Shown piece by piece: positions 53,895-63,120 of a stretch of 64,000 nucleotides of DNA. The translations under genes and the position numbers were made by a program. Numbering within the stretch: the stretch's first letter is position 1; the number at the start of each line of letters is the position of its first letter. The notes under the pieces were generated by a model. The model saw nothing but the letters and a program-made list of their open reading frames with translations. It was not told where the DNA came from and ran no database searches. This DNA comes from Paenibacillus humicus NBRC 102415 (GTDB taxonomy: Bacteria; Bacillota; Bacilli; Paenibacillales; Paenibacillaceae): contig NZ_BIMD01000031.1 in the NCBI RefSeq assembly GCF_004000905.1, positions 1 to 64,000 on the forward strand, in the 5' to 3' direction.

Positions 53895-53906
53895 AGCACT
53901 AGTGCT
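53895..53906. promoter_or_regulatory. perfect 12-bp palindrome
   Basis: AGCACTAGTGCT, 70 nt before the isomerase start. A candidate third operator, different in sequence from the two LacI-like sites. Confidence 0.35.
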
Positions 53907-53936
53907 AGCGTTTTCATCCTACAGTATACCATAGTG

Positions 53937-53950
53937 TGAACGCGTGTTCA
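53937..53950. promoter_or_regulatory. LacI-type operator 1
   Basis: TGAACGCGTGTTCA, inverted repeat TGAAC/GTTCA around a central GCGT. It lies in the promoter region of the minus-strand isomerase. Confidence 0.65.
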
Positions 53951-54036
53951 TACGGATTTTGATTATGATCAATCTTCTTTATTTGCTCTGTTCCCGAAGT
54001 TGACAGCGCTTTCCATCCTGCGTATAGTGATAGGTG

Positions 54037-54050
54037 TAAACGCGTGTTCA
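54037..54050. promoter_or_regulatory. LacI-type operator 2
   Basis: TAAACGCGTGTTCA, identical to operator 1 in 13 of 14 positions and exactly 100 bp from it. It sits just before the lacI-type gene, so autoregulation and possible DNA looping are expected. Confidence 0.65.
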
Positions 54051-54073
54051 TGCTGAAGGGAGCTGACAGCCGG

Positions 54074-55150
54074 ATGAAAAAGACCGATATCAACAGCGTT
54101 GAAATCGCGCGGCTGGCCGGGGTGTCCCGCAGTACCGTGAGCAGGGTCATCAACAATTACTCCAACGTCCCCGCCCATACGCGGGAGAAGGTCATGGAGG
54201 TCATTCGGGAGCATAACTATTTCCCGAACGCTTCCGCCCAGATGCTGGCCGGCAAGAGCTCCCGCACGATCGGGCTGTTCCTGATCGAGCCCGGCACGGT
54301 CGCGAGCGACACGCTGACCAATATGCTCATCGTGAGCGTCATCGAGCATGCTTCGTCCCTCGGGTACTTCGTGCTGACCCATATTATCCGGGATCCCGCC
54401 GATACGGTCACGCTCCGCAGGGTCAAGGAAATATTCTTTCAGCGCCGGATCGACGGCGGCATCTTCATCGGAGCGGCGATTCGGGAGCCATTCCTGGACG
54501 AGCTGGCGGCGGAGGGCTTCACGATCGGAATCGTGGATCAGGTGCAGGACGGCCGGCAGCAGCCGGGCCGGCTGACGGCGGAGTTCAACAACGCGCTCGG
54601 CATGGAGCAGGCGGTCTCGTATTTGCAGAAGCTCGGCCACCGGAATATCGCTCTCATCAACGGCGATATGAACCGGCTGTCCGGTCCGCAGAAGTACGAA
54701 GGCTACCGGGACGCCATGCGGAACAACGGCCTGACCGTCCGTCCCGAGTGGGTGCTGCCCGGAAGCTTCAGCGAAAGCGGCGGATATGCGGCCGCGCAGC
54801 ATCTGCTCCAGGCGGGCGGACCGCTGCCCACCGCCCTGATTGCGGCCAATGACAGCGCAGCGTTCGGAGCTGTCCGGGCGCTGCGGGAGCACGGGCTGGC
54901 CGTGCCGGAGGGGATGTCCGTCATCGGCTTCGACGACCATCCGCTCAGCAGCCGGCATCAGCCTGCGCTCACGACGATCCGCTTCGACATGGGGGAGATG
55001 CTGCAGAGGCTGACCTCGGCGCTGATCGGCCGGATCGAGCAAGGACAGTCCGATGCGGACGAGGATAATCAGGGTCTGGCCGCCAGCCTCGTCCGTTCCA
55101 TCAGGCAGGACTGCAGCCTCGTCATCCGGGATTCCTGCCGGAGGATTTGA
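54074..55150 (+). CDS. LacI-family transcriptional regulator
   Basis: 358 aa from ATG 54074; earlier starts overlap operator 2. HTH at 8-28 (SVEIARLAGVSRSTVSRVINN), hinge YFPNASAQMLAGKSS, then the periplasmic-binding-like effector domain (TIGLFLIEPGTV, FIGAAIREPFLDEL, ALINGDMNRLSG, SVIGFDDHPLS). It represses the divergent isomerase gene and itself by the paired operators. Sugar effector unknown. Confidence 0.92.
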   Translation: MKKTDINSVEIARLAGVSRSTVSRVINNYSNVPAHTREKVMEVIREHNYFPNASAQMLAGKSSRTIGLFLIEPGTVASDTLTNMLIVSVIEHASSLGYFVLTHIIRDPADTVTLRRVKEIFFQRRIDGGIFIGAAIREPFLDELAAEGFTIGIVDQVQDGRQQPGRLTAEFNNALGMEQAVSYLQKLGHRNIALINGDMNRLSGPQKYEGYRDAMRNNGLTVRPEWVLPGSFSESGGYAAAQHLLQAGGPLPTALIAANDSAAFGAVRALREHGLAVPEGMSVIGFDDHPLSSRHQPALTTIRFDMGEMLQRLTSALIGRIEQGQSDADEDNQGLAASLVRSIRQDCSLVIRDSCRRI

Positions 55151-55219
55151 CCGCTAGGCATCGACAAGGACATTTTCATGAGAGACCACACTCCCAAACC
55201 GGAAAGGAAGCTGCTCCCT

Positions 55220-55669
55220 ATGACAGGATTGCTTGGAAACAACGTCATTACGCAGATTGGAATTCTCGTCCACGATATCGACAAGGTCAGCCAGGCTTAC
55301 GCGGATTTCTTCGGCATTCCGAAGCCGGAGGCGATGCTGACCGACGCGGCCGACACCGCGCAGACCGAATTCATGGGAGCGCCCAGTCCCGCCCGGGCCA
55401 AGCTGGCGTTCATCGACATGGGCTCGCTGCAGCTGGAGCTGATCGAGCCGGACGAGCATCCCAGCACATGGAGGAACTACCTCGATGAGCATGGGGAAGG
55501 CCCCCATCATATCGCTTTTGTCATCGAAGGGATGAAGGAAAGGATCATGCTACTGGAGGGCAAGGGCTTCCCGCTGCAGCAGAAGGGCGAGTACACCGGA
55601 GGCCGGTACGCCTACATCGATACGATCCCGCAGCTGAAGGTGCTCGTGGAGCTGCTGGAGAACGACTAG
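55220..55669 (+). CDS. VOC-superfamily protein (glyoxalase/epimerase-like)
   Basis: 149 aa from ATG 55220 (GGAAAGGAAG upstream; an ATG at 55178 is possible). Two VOC half-repeats: ITQIGILVHDIDKVSQAYAD with the first metal His-type position and LQLELIEPDEH (Glu), then HHIAFVIEGM (His) and VELLEND. Resembles methylmalonyl-CoA epimerase-like members. Likely in the same transcript as the lacI-type gene, 69 bases downstream. Confidence 0.82.
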   Translation: MTGLLGNNVITQIGILVHDIDKVSQAYADFFGIPKPEAMLTDAADTAQTEFMGAPSPARAKLAFIDMGSLQLELIEPDEHPSTWRNYLDEHGEGPHHIAFVIEGMKERIMLLEGKGFPLQQKGEYTGGRYAYIDTIPQLKVLVELLEND

Positions 55670-55799
55670 AGCAAGGCCGCATGGCCTTGTCCGCACCCGA
55701 AGCGGGCATGGATAGACGGAATTTAGCCTGACGGGACAGCACTGGATTCGTCAAAGGGATGGACAGGAGCTCAGCCCGATCCAAGGAGGGAACGCGGAC

Positions 55800-56498
55800 A
55801 TGAACATTCTCATTACGGGAGCCGGAAGGGGACTCGGCTTGGAGCTGGCGGCCGAAGCGCTGGAGCGCGGCCATTACGTCCTTGCGGGCATGCGCGAGCC
55901 GCAGGACAAGAGCGAGGCGATGCAGGCGCTTGAGGCGGCCTTTCCAGGCAAGCTGGCAAGCGTGCGTCTCGACGTGAGAGACGAAGCGGGAATCGCCGAG
56001 CTGGCCGCCTCGCTCAAGCGGGAGGGCATGCAGCTCGGCGCCATCGTCAACAACGCAGCGGTGCTGAAGGCTCGCGACACGGGTATCGAGGAGCTCGACA
56101 TGAAGGATGTCGAGCATTCCTTCGACATCAACCTGTACGGGCCGATGCGCGTCGTGAAGCATATGCTGCCGCTGCTGCTCCAGCCTAGAGCTTCCATCGT
56201 CAACATTTCCTCCGAGGCCGGCAGCTTGACCCATGCTTACCCCGGCGACTACCCGTACGGCATCACGAAGGCGGCGCTGAACATGTTTACCGAGCAGCTG
56301 CACAGCCTGCTCGGCGCGGGCGGCGTGCAGGTGCTTAGCGTGCATCCGGGCTGGATACGGACGGATATGGGCGGCGAGAGCGCTCCGACGGATCCTCGCC
56401 GCAGCGCGGCGGGCATTCTGGACTTGATCGAGCGCAAGGCGGAATTGCACCCGAAGTTCCATTTCGTCGATTACGAAGGCAAGGAAATGCCGATCTGA
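55800..56498 (+). CDS. short-chain dehydrogenase/reductase
   Basis: 232 aa. Glycine motif GAGRGLG (7-13), NNAAVL near 83, Ser in NISSEAGS and YxxxK in YPYGITK, PGWIRTDMGG. All catalytic residues are present. AAGGAGGGA is the ribosome site. Substrate unknown; it lies between VOC and TolB-like genes that may belong to the same sugar or ketone pathway. Confidence 0.88.
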   Translation: MNILITGAGRGLGLELAAEALERGHYVLAGMREPQDKSEAMQALEAAFPGKLASVRLDVRDEAGIAELAASLKREGMQLGAIVNNAAVLKARDTGIEELDMKDVEHSFDINLYGPMRVVKHMLPLLLQPRASIVNISSEAGSLTHAYPGDYPYGITKAALNMFTEQLHSLLGAGGVQVLSVHPGWIRTDMGGESAPTDPRRSAAGILDLIERKAELHPKFHFVDYEGKEMPI

Positions 56499-56531
56499 TC
56501 CATCCACTTTGCAGAGCGGAGGCGCAAAGCC

Positions 56532-57416
56532 ATGAAAACTAGAAGAAGGCAGGGAGCGCGCCTGAAGGAAGACCGCGGCGTCGTCAGCATCCTCGAGACG
56601 CTGGATATCGGGACGGGCGAGCGTACCGTGCTGGCCGAATTCGAGGAGCTCATCGAAGCGCCGAACTGGACGGCCGACGGCAAAAGGCTGATCTACAACA
56701 GCTGCGGCCTGCTGCATTCGTTCGATCTGGCAGGCCGGACAAGCGCTCCGATCGACTCCGGCTTCGCCGATTGGTGCAACAACGACCATGTGCTTTCTCC
56801 GGACAACTCGCAGGTCGCCGTCAGCCATCATGCCGAGGAGGACGGGCAATCCCGGATCTACGTCCTTCCGCTGGCGGGCGGACAGCCGGTGCTCGTGACG
56901 CCGATGGCGCCGAGTTACCTGCACGGCTGGTCGCCGGACGGCCGCACGCTGGCCTACTGCGCCGAGCGGGACGATGCGTACGACATCTACACGATTCCCG
57001 TCCTCGGCGGGGTAGAGACCAGGCTGACGGATACGCCCGGACTGGACGACGGGCCGGAATATTCGCCGGACGGCAGGCACATCTGGTTCAACTCCACCCG
57101 CAGCGGCCTGATGCAGATCTGGCGGATGGACGCGGACGGCGGGGGGCAGACGAGAATGACGGATGAGGAAAGCAACAACTGGTTTCCCCATGTCTCGCCG
57201 GACGGTCGATCCGTCGCCTATATCGCCTACCGCAAGGGCGATGTCGCCCCAGCCGACCATCCTCCGAACAAGCAGGTGGAGCTTCGCCTCATGCCGATTG
57301 CAGGCGGTCCTTCCCGGGTGCTGGCCGAGCTGTTCGGCGGACAGGGAACGATGAACGTCAACTCCTGGTCGCCGGACAGCCGGCAGCTGGCTTTTGTGAG
57401 CTACCGGCCGCGCTGA
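56532..57416 (+). CDS. TolB-like WD40/PD40 beta-propeller protein
   Basis: 294 aa, no signal peptide, so cytoplasmic unlike TolB itself. PD40 repeats are visible as [64 protein letters not shown] and [13 protein letters not shown]. Such proteins accompany sugar or oligopeptide metabolism genes in Paenibacillus. Spacing (33 bases after the SDR) suggests the same transcript. Confidence 0.85.
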   Translation: MKTRRRQGARLKEDRGVVSILETLDIGTGERTVLAEFEELIEAPNWTADGKRLIYNSCGLLHSFDLAGRTSAPIDSGFADWCNNDHVLSPDNSQVAVSHHAEEDGQSRIYVLPLAGGQPVLVTPMAPSYLHGWSPDGRTLAYCAERDDAYDIYTIPVLGGVETRLTDTPGLDDGPEYSPDGRHIWFNSTRSGLMQIWRMDADGGGQTRMTDEESNNWFPHVSPDGRSVAYIAYRKGDVAPADHPPNKQVELRLMPIAGGPSRVLAELFGGQGTMNVNSWSPDSRQLAFVSYRPR

Positions 57417-57543
57417 AAAAGCTCATGCTGGAAACAGATCCTCATGATTCAGCCGGATCCAATCCGATTTAGATCCAAACGTTCCGTTTCAATTTAGATT
57501 CAACCGTTCTGTCTGTCCCTGTCAAGCCGGGTTCCGCTAATCT

Positions 57544-57573
57544 CTCCGCCCGAGAGATCGCGGAGCTTTTTTG
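57544..57573 (+). terminator. terminator after the TolB-like gene
   Basis: Stem CTCCGC/GCGGAG with an inner CGA/TCG, then CTTTTTTG. Nothing else is seen in the 274 bases between genes here. Confidence 0.7.
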
Positions 57574-57690
57574 CTTTTCCGTCGAGATCCCGCCCGCCTC
57601 CTTCTGTAGAAGGAGATCCGCTCCGGCTAGAAACGGATTTACAACGTAACAATGTTATGTTACGTTATTAGCAGCAAGGGAGGCTGCCTC

Positions 57691-58356
57691 ATGGAGGAAG
57701 ACTTGATTTCCAAGAAAGAACTGCTGGAGATGACCGGCATCTCCTATGGACAGCTGTACCGGTGGAAGCGCAAGCAGCTGCTGCCGGAGGATTGGTTTAT
57801 CCGCAGATCCGCGTTTACAGGGCAGGAAACCTTTTTCCCCCGCCAGCAAGTGCTGGGACGCATCCGTCAGATCATGAACATGAAGGAAGGCCTGTCGCTG
57901 GACGAGATGGCGGATCTGTTCTCGCCGGCTCCGGCAGAGGTGGATTTGAGCCGTGGAGATCTTCTTTCGCGCAACATTGTTTCGCGAACGGCGCTGGAGT
58001 ACAGCGAGCCCTACCTGGGGACGCCGCATACGTACAGCTTCCAGCAGATGCTGATTTTGTACGTGTTCGACTGCAGCCTACAGACAGGACAGATTCATTT
58101 GGAAGAGGGCAAGGCCATGCTGGCCGTGCTGCTGGATAATCTTGGCCGGCTGGAGGAGTATGAAGGCGAGCTGGTGCTGCTGCGCAAAATGGGCATGTCT
58201 TTTGCCTTGCTTCTGTCCGGGGACCGGGAATTCTATGCGGAGAAGGATGCCAAGATCGCGCTGCGAATCCCGATCGCGAAGAAGACCGAAGAGCTGAAGC
58301 TGAAACTATCGGCCCAGGAAGGGCGAATGGAGGATTCAAATGGGAACGAGGAATGA
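57691..58356 (+). CDS. yhbD: YhbD family MerR-like regulator (DUF4004)
   Basis: 221 aa from ATG 57691, preceded by AAGGGAGG; an upstream start at 57652 lacks one. N-terminal MerR-like winged helix (ISKKELLEMTGISYGQLYRWKRKQL). The full-length match is to YhbD, which in Bacillus subtilis sits directly before the bactofilins yhbE and yhbF. It overlaps bacE by 17 nt. Probably controls or assists the bactofilin genes. Confidence 0.85.
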   Translation: MEEDLISKKELLEMTGISYGQLYRWKRKQLLPEDWFIRRSAFTGQETFFPRQQVLGRIRQIMNMKEGLSLDEMADLFSPAPAEVDLSRGDLLSRNIVSRTALEYSEPYLGTPHTYSFQQMLILYVFDCSLQTGQIHLEEGKAMLAVLLDNLGRLEEYEGELVLLRKMGMSFALLLSGDREFYAEKDAKIALRIPIAKKTEELKLKLSAQEGRMEDSNGNEE

Positions 58357-59011
58357 TTTGATCATCACCGGAATCGGCGTATCCTCCGGCGGAGACGTTG
58401 GAGCGGTTCAGATCGACGGGGTGGGTACGATAAACGGAGCTCTCTCATGCGAAGAGGAATTCGTCGTGAACGGCAAGGCGACGGTGAAGGGCGGCGTGGA
58501 GGCGCGGAAGACCGTCATCAATGGAATGGTGACGATTGAAGGGCCGCTTCGGACGGAAGGATGCACGGTTGAAGGCAAGCTCAAGCTGGAGGGGAACTTG
58601 GCGGCGGAGTCGGTTCAGATCAACGGCAGCGTCACCGTCCACGGGAGCGTCGAGGCGGAGAGGCTGGCCTCGAACGGCAAGCTGCAGATGGACTCGCTCA
58701 ATGCAGACGAGATCAAGCTTATGCTGCAAGGAAGCAGCAGCATCCGCGAGATCGGAGGCGGCACGATCGAGGTCATCGAGCTGGAGAAATCGTCTTCAAG
58801 GTGGCTGAAGCTGCTGCCGATGTCCTTGGAGAACAGTCTCACCGCGCAAGTCATCGAAGGCGATCATATCTACCTGGAGAACACGGCGGCCGGAGTGGTG
58901 CGCGGCGCAGTCGTCCGCATCGGACCGGGCTGCGAGATCGGCCTGGTGGAATACAAGGAGAGCTTCGAGCTGTCGGATGGCTCCGTTGTGAAAAGTAATG
59001 CCCGGCTGTAG
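58340..59011 (+). CDS. bacE: bactofilin BacE (YhbE)
   Basis: 223 aa. Bactofilin beta-helix with short repeats (INGALSCEEEFVVNGKATVKG, KLEGNLAAESVQINGSVTVHG), ending in VEYKESFELSDGSVV. The Bacillus subtilis pair polymerises at the membrane and is needed for flagellar assembly/motility. TGGAGGA is the ribosome site, inside yhbD. Confidence 0.88.
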   Translation: MGTRNDLIITGIGVSSGGDVGAVQIDGVGTINGALSCEEEFVVNGKATVKGGVEARKTVINGMVTIEGPLRTEGCTVEGKLKLEGNLAAESVQINGSVTVHGSVEAERLASNGKLQMDSLNADEIKLMLQGSSSIREIGGGTIEVIELEKSSSRWLKLLPMSLENSLTAQVIEGDHIYLENTAAGVVRGAVVRIGPGCEIGLVEYKESFELSDGSVVKSNARL

Positions 59012-59032
59012 CGCCGAAAGGAGGGATTGGCC

Positions 59033-59767
59033 GTGAATAAGGATTCTGCAAGCCCTTACCAGGGAAATCTGAAGCTGACGGGAACCTCCTCTACGTTGGG
59101 AGGCAGCTACGATAAGGTCCGGATCGTCGGCGATGCCGTCGTGAGCGGCGGCATCGCATGCAGCGAGATGAGATGCATCGGCACGTACGACATCAAGGGC
59201 AGTCTCGGCGCGGGGAGCATCCGGCTCGTAGGCGACGGGGTCTCGGAAGCTCTGCGCGCCGGAACGGTGAAGCTGACCGGGAAGGCGATCGTCGGACGGG
59301 ATGCCGAGATCGGCGAGCTGGCGGGAGCGGGGGATGTCGAGGTGGGCGGCGCTCTCAAGGCCGGAGACATCAGCCTGCGCGGCAGCTTGAGAGTCGAGGG
59401 AGATTGCGGAGCGGAGCGGTTCCGGCCTAAAGGGATGTTCGCGATCGGCGGCCTGCTGAACGCCGGGGACATCGACATCAAGCTGTACCAGAACTCCTCG
59501 GCCAAGGAAATCGGAGGCGGAAGGATCGAGGTCGCTCGCGGAAGCGTCATTAGTCCGCTCAGCCTCGTTTTCCGTCCTTCGTCGGATGCGGTCCTTGAGG
59601 CTTCCATCATCGAAGGCGACGATATTCATCTTGAGCATACCCGCGCAGGGATCGTGCGGGGCAGCCGAATCACGATCGGGGAAGGCTGCGACATCGGCCA
59701 GGTGGAATATAAGGAACGGCTCGATGTGAAGCGCGGCGCTACGGTGGGGGAGCAGCGGAAGGTCTGA
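59033..59767 (+). CDS. bacF: bactofilin BacF (YhbF)
   Basis: 244 aa from GTG 59033, the correct distance after AAAGGAGG; the TTG at 59027 is too close. Same repeat fold as BacE (SGGIACSEMRCIGTYDIKGS, VGGALKAGDISLRGSLRVEG) and the same VEYKERLDVKRGA ending. Twenty-one bases separate it from bacE. The two likely co-polymerise. Confidence 0.88.
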   Translation: MNKDSASPYQGNLKLTGTSSTLGGSYDKVRIVGDAVVSGGIACSEMRCIGTYDIKGSLGAGSIRLVGDGVSEALRAGTVKLTGKAIVGRDAEIGELAGAGDVEVGGALKAGDISLRGSLRVEGDCGAERFRPKGMFAIGGLLNAGDIDIKLYQNSSAKEIGGGRIEVARGSVISPLSLVFRPSSDAVLEASIIEGDDIHLEHTRAGIVRGSRITIGEGCDIGQVEYKERLDVKRGATVGEQRKV

Positions 59768-59880
59768 CCTTTTTCGCTGGAAGCAAGCGAGAGACGTGTG
59801 AACAAGGAGTCGTTATAGGCGATGCCTAACCGTACAGGAATGGAAAGGCCGCTCCAAGGCGAGCGTATTTGAACCCCAAG

Positions 59881-59932
59881 AAGAGACGCAAAAAGAACAT
59901 ACGAATCCCGTATGTTCTTTTTGCGTCTCTTT
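59881..59932. terminator. long terminator hairpin after bacF
   Basis: A perfect 23-bp stem (arms 59881-59903 and 59909-59931) with a 5-nt loop; the stem itself carries runs of A and T. The rest of the 352-base gap 59768-60119 shows no gene, and its composition falls from GC-rich to AT-rich after 59932. Confidence 0.85.
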
Positions 59933-60119
59933 GATTAATAACTGTCATGCAGCGATAAATGCGCTTCTTAATACTATATGACTAAATAATGAAAATTTTA
60001 TTTTTTAAAAATAAACCATTAGAAAAAAATCAAATAGTTCTAGAAGATCATTCCATTATCCAGTATATAACATATAATAAAATTGTAATTAAATCCCAAA
60101 TTGGAAAGGAAGGTTACTA

Positions 60120-60581
60120 ATGAAAAACAAATTTTTGAAGATTGTGGGTACGACTACTTTGGCTATTTCACTTATTACTGGAGCCTCCAGCGCTGTTTTG
60201 GCAAATGCAGATACAGCATCCAAAGAAGGAAATAAGGCTATTGAAATTACTCCCTATGCAATAAAGGATACACTTACTTGGGATTTACTAGGAAATAAAA
60301 CCGACCCAACAAATAGCTTTAGTGTGACAATTGGAGCTCCAAATATTAAGCTATATGCAAAAAATACAGGAACTGCATCATTTAGAGTCGAAGTAAAACA
60401 CAATAGCAAGAATACGGTTATCTTTAATGAAACCATTTCTGCAGATGGAACAGGAAAAGAATTTATTAATAATGATAGTAATCCACTTGTTCCTTCTGGC
60501 ACTTATACAGTGACTATATACGGTGGATCAGGTCTACCAAAAGGGCAAATTGTACTTAAAAGTTCTGACACTAAGTGGTGA
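60120..60581 (+). CDS. small secreted protein of unknown function
   Basis: 153 aa. Signal peptide (KIVGTTTLAISLITGASSAV) with cleavage near residue 28. The mature part is a predicted all-beta fold (LTWDLLGNKTDPTNSFSVTI, TASFRVEVKHNSKNTVIFNE, SGTYTVTIYGGSGLPKGQ). AAGGAAGG is the ribosome site and a TATAAT lies at 60073-60078. AT-rich, unlike its neighbours, so probably acquired. No family recognised. Confidence 0.75.
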   Translation: MKNKFLKIVGTTTLAISLITGASSAVLANADTASKEGNKAIEITPYAIKDTLTWDLLGNKTDPTNSFSVTIGAPNIKLYAKNTGTASFRVEVKHNSKNTVIFNETISADGTGKEFINNDSNPLVPSGTYTVTIYGGSGLPKGQIVLKSSDTKW

Positions 60582-60614
60582 AATAGAAGTAAGAAAATAG
60601 CGTTATGATCTTGC

Positions 60615-60654
60615 AATACAGATACAACACGTGTTGTATCTGTATTGTTTTTTA
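60615..60654 (+). terminator. perfect 32-bp palindromic terminator
   Basis: Arms AATACAGATACAACAC and GTGTTGTATCTGTATT meet with no spacer (60615-60646), then GTTTTTT. As RNA, four central bases must form the loop. Confidence 0.85.
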
Positions 60655-60694
60655 ATTTGTGCACAAAAGTATCAAAGGACTCACGCAGTTAGCA

Positions 60695-60703
60695 TGTTAT
60701 AAT
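60695..60703 (+). promoter_or_regulatory. extended -10 promoter of the acyltransferase
   Basis: TG at 60695-60696, then T and TATAAT at 60698-60703: an extended -10. The -35 is poor, as is common with extended -10 promoters. Confidence 0.6.
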
Positions 60704-60731
60704 AGTTTGATTCGTGAAAGAAGGGAGAAAA

Positions 60732-61964
60732 ATGAACAAAAAGACATCGGGAACAAAGCGATTGTATTTAGACGGAATCAGGGGACTTGCGGCATTTGCC
60801 GTGGTTGTTTCGCACTACATCCAAGTGTTTTATCCGGCTGCGTTAAATGGAAAACCGCAGCAGGCTCATTTCAAGTGGGATGTCTGGTACGGCCATTCTC
60901 CCGTCAATTTATTTTTTAACGGTCAATTTGCCGTTTGTCTGTTTTTTGTGCTGAGCGGTTATGTGCTCAGCGTTAAAATGGTTGAAAAAGAAATGGATAG
61001 CGATACCTATCTAAAGATGCTGCAATCCAGCGCCGTACGAAGGTACATTCGGCTAGCTGTGCCGGCGGCTGTTTCAGTATTGCTTGTGTATGTAGCCCTT
61101 ATTATGAATGCCTTTCATCTCCAAGAAATAGGGGGAACAACATGGACGGATATGAAAAAGAATTATTACGCTTTGGATACCAATCCATATACCGTTATGA
61201 AGGCCGCTATTTTTGATCCGTTTTTCCGGTTTGAAGCCCATCCTTACAATCCAGTCCTTTGGACCATGAGCTATGAGCTGGCAGGTTCTTTTTTGATTTT
61301 CGGTTTTCTTGCTTTATTTGGACGACTAAGAAAAAGATGGATCGTATATGCGGTCTTATCCATTGCTTTGATTCAAACCTATTTTGTCGCTTTTTTGTGG
61401 GGAATGCTGCTTGCCGATCTGCTCAAGCACAAATGGGTCCAAACTAAAATAGCGCCGGTACTTGGGCTTTTATTGGGAATTTACTTAGGTTCGGCGCCTT
61501 ATACTCCATTAATGGGCACGATGTACGAACCGATAGAAATAGGAATTAAATATATCAATGAATGGATTCAATTCAATATCGATCCGCGACTTCTTGCACG
61601 AACACTAGGTTCTGTCCTTATTTTGTTTGCACTGCTTCGTCTAAAAGTGCTGCAGCATCTGTTTGGGTGGGGAAAGCTTGCTTATTTAGGGAAGGTTTCA
61701 TTTTCTCTTTATCTCATTCATTTCACTTTCCTGAATACGTTCTCCGCGTTTATGTTCAGTAAAGTGATTCATCATTTCAGCTATAATCTTGCCTATGCCA
61801 TTACGTTTACTGTTTCGATGGTTCCCTTATTTATTTTGTCTCACTATTATATGAAATATATCGATCAAGGCGCATTGAAACTAGCTCGCCTGGTTGAAAA
61901 AAAGATGGCCGCATCGAAGGATAAACGCAAAGCGAAAGCCGACGACTCTGTGTTTTTTGGATAG
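60732..61964 (+). CDS. membrane acyltransferase family 3
   Basis: 410 aa from ATG 60732 (AAGGGAG upstream). Starts LYLDGIRGLAAFAVVVSHYI with the catalytic His of acyltransferase_3, then about ten TM helices, LFFVLSGYVLS, RRYIRLAVPA, TMSYELAGSFLIF, KVSFSLYLIHF. OatA/WecH-like enzymes of this type O-acetylate wall or surface sugars. AT-richer than the flanks and adjacent to the small secreted protein, with which it may have been acquired. Confidence 0.88.
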   Translation: MNKKTSGTKRLYLDGIRGLAAFAVVVSHYIQVFYPAALNGKPQQAHFKWDVWYGHSPVNLFFNGQFAVCLFFVLSGYVLSVKMVEKEMDSDTYLKMLQSSAVRRYIRLAVPAAVSVLLVYVALIMNAFHLQEIGGTTWTDMKKNYYALDTNPYTVMKAAIFDPFFRFEAHPYNPVLWTMSYELAGSFLIFGFLALFGRLRKRWIVYAVLSIALIQTYFVAFLWGMLLADLLKHKWVQTKIAPVLGLLLGIYLGSAPYTPLMGTMYEPIEIGIKYINEWIQFNIDPRLLARTLGSVLILFALLRLKVLQHLFGWGKLAYLGKVSFSLYLIHFTFLNTFSAFMFSKVIHHFSYNLAYAITFTVSMVPLFILSHYYMKYIDQGALKLARLVEKKMAASKDKRKAKADDSVFFG

Positions 61965-62054
61965 ATTATAGCGGCTTTGTGTGCTGCATAAAGGGGTTCA
62001 ACTTGCGCGCCAGGTGTGGTACAACTAGGAAAACGCCGAATCGAGGTGCTATCG

Positions 62055-62909
62055 TTGAACGTGCAGCCTTTGCCTTTGCCGGATGCCGAACCCCTGTCCG
62101 AGCCGATGATCGATGCCTATCTGGATCGCATCGGGTATTCGGGCTCGCGCGAGGCGAACGCCGAGACGCTTTTTGCCCTTCAGAAATGCCATGTCCATAC
62201 GGTTCCTTACGAAACCTTGGATGTCGTGGGCCGCATCCCGATCTCTCTGTCGATCCAAGATCTGTACGACAAGATCGTCAGGCGCCGCCGGGGCGGCTAC
62301 TGCTTCGAGCAGAACGCGTTGTTCGGGGCTCTGCTGCAAGCGCTGGGCTTCCGGGTGACGAGCTACTTTGGCCGCTTCTGGAGGGACGAGAGAGCGCTGC
62401 CTCCGAAGCGGCGCCATCATATCCTGCAGGTCGCAGTGGAAGGGCAGCGGTACATGTGCGATGTCGGCGCAGGCGCCGGGTCGCCGATCTACCCCTTGAT
62501 CATCCAGGAAGGAACCGTGCAGGAGCAGGACGCGGAAGCCTACCGCTTCACTCGGGACGAGGTCTACGGCTGGATGCTCTGGGAGCGGAAGCGGGGCGAG
62601 TGGGACTGGGTGTACAGCTTTGCGGAGGAACCGCATCTTCCGATGGATTTCGCCGCCGCATCGTTCTGGTGCGAGCACGCCCCCGACTCGCCGTTCCGGC
62701 AGGAGAACAAGGCTTCGATTCGGACTCCGCATGGCCGCAACACGCTGCTCGGAGGTGAATTCCGCATCTTCGAGCTCGATTCGGTTCGGATAGAGACGCC
62801 AGCCGATGAGGAGAAGTATGCGGAGGCGCTGGAGAGATGCTTCGGCATACGCTCGCCCGGCGGGACCCGAGCGGTGGTTGAGCGGGTCGTGCTCCGGCAT
62901 AAGCTATAG
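62055..62909 (+). CDS. arylamine N-acetyltransferase (NAT)
   Basis: 284 aa from TTG 62055 (GAGGTG 6 nt upstream). Catalytic triad C83 in RGGYCFEQN, H121 in HHIL and D136 in CDVGAG; the spacings 38 and 15 are those of known NATs. The C-terminal lid (YRFTRDEV...FRIFELDSV) is present. Acetyl-CoA-dependent acetylation of aromatic amines. Confidence 0.92.
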   Translation: MNVQPLPLPDAEPLSEPMIDAYLDRIGYSGSREANAETLFALQKCHVHTVPYETLDVVGRIPISLSIQDLYDKIVRRRRGGYCFEQNALFGALLQALGFRVTSYFGRFWRDERALPPKRRHHILQVAVEGQRYMCDVGAGAGSPIYPLIIQEGTVQEQDAEAYRFTRDEVYGWMLWERKRGEWDWVYSFAEEPHLPMDFAAASFWCEHAPDSPFRQENKASIRTPHGRNTLLGGEFRIFELDSVRIETPADEEKYAEALERCFGIRSPGGTRAVVERVVLRHKL

Positions 62910-62948
62910 GGATATCGCGAGGCAAGGGTCCTGGAATACAAGGACGGT

Positions 62949-62974
62949 CCGGAGGAGAGATCCTCCGGTTTTTT
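62949..62974 (+). terminator. terminator after NAT
   Basis: Perfect 8-bp stem CCGGAGGA/TCCTCCGG with loop GAGA, then six T. Confidence 0.85.
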
Positions 62975-63120
62975 GTCGTCCACGCAGCGGCTTGTACCCC
63001 TTTTCGACAATTCTATTATTTTCTTCCTATGTATTTACATAGAAATAATAGTTCTACTATACTAGTTTCGACAGGAAAAGGTTGGAATTCTATTGATAGG
63101 AATGAAATGGGGAATGTAGG

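Noticed and set aside
55545-57260. 571-codon minus-strand frame across VOC, SDR and TolB-like genes
   Set aside because: It runs antisense through three independent genes with clear motifs and has none of its own.
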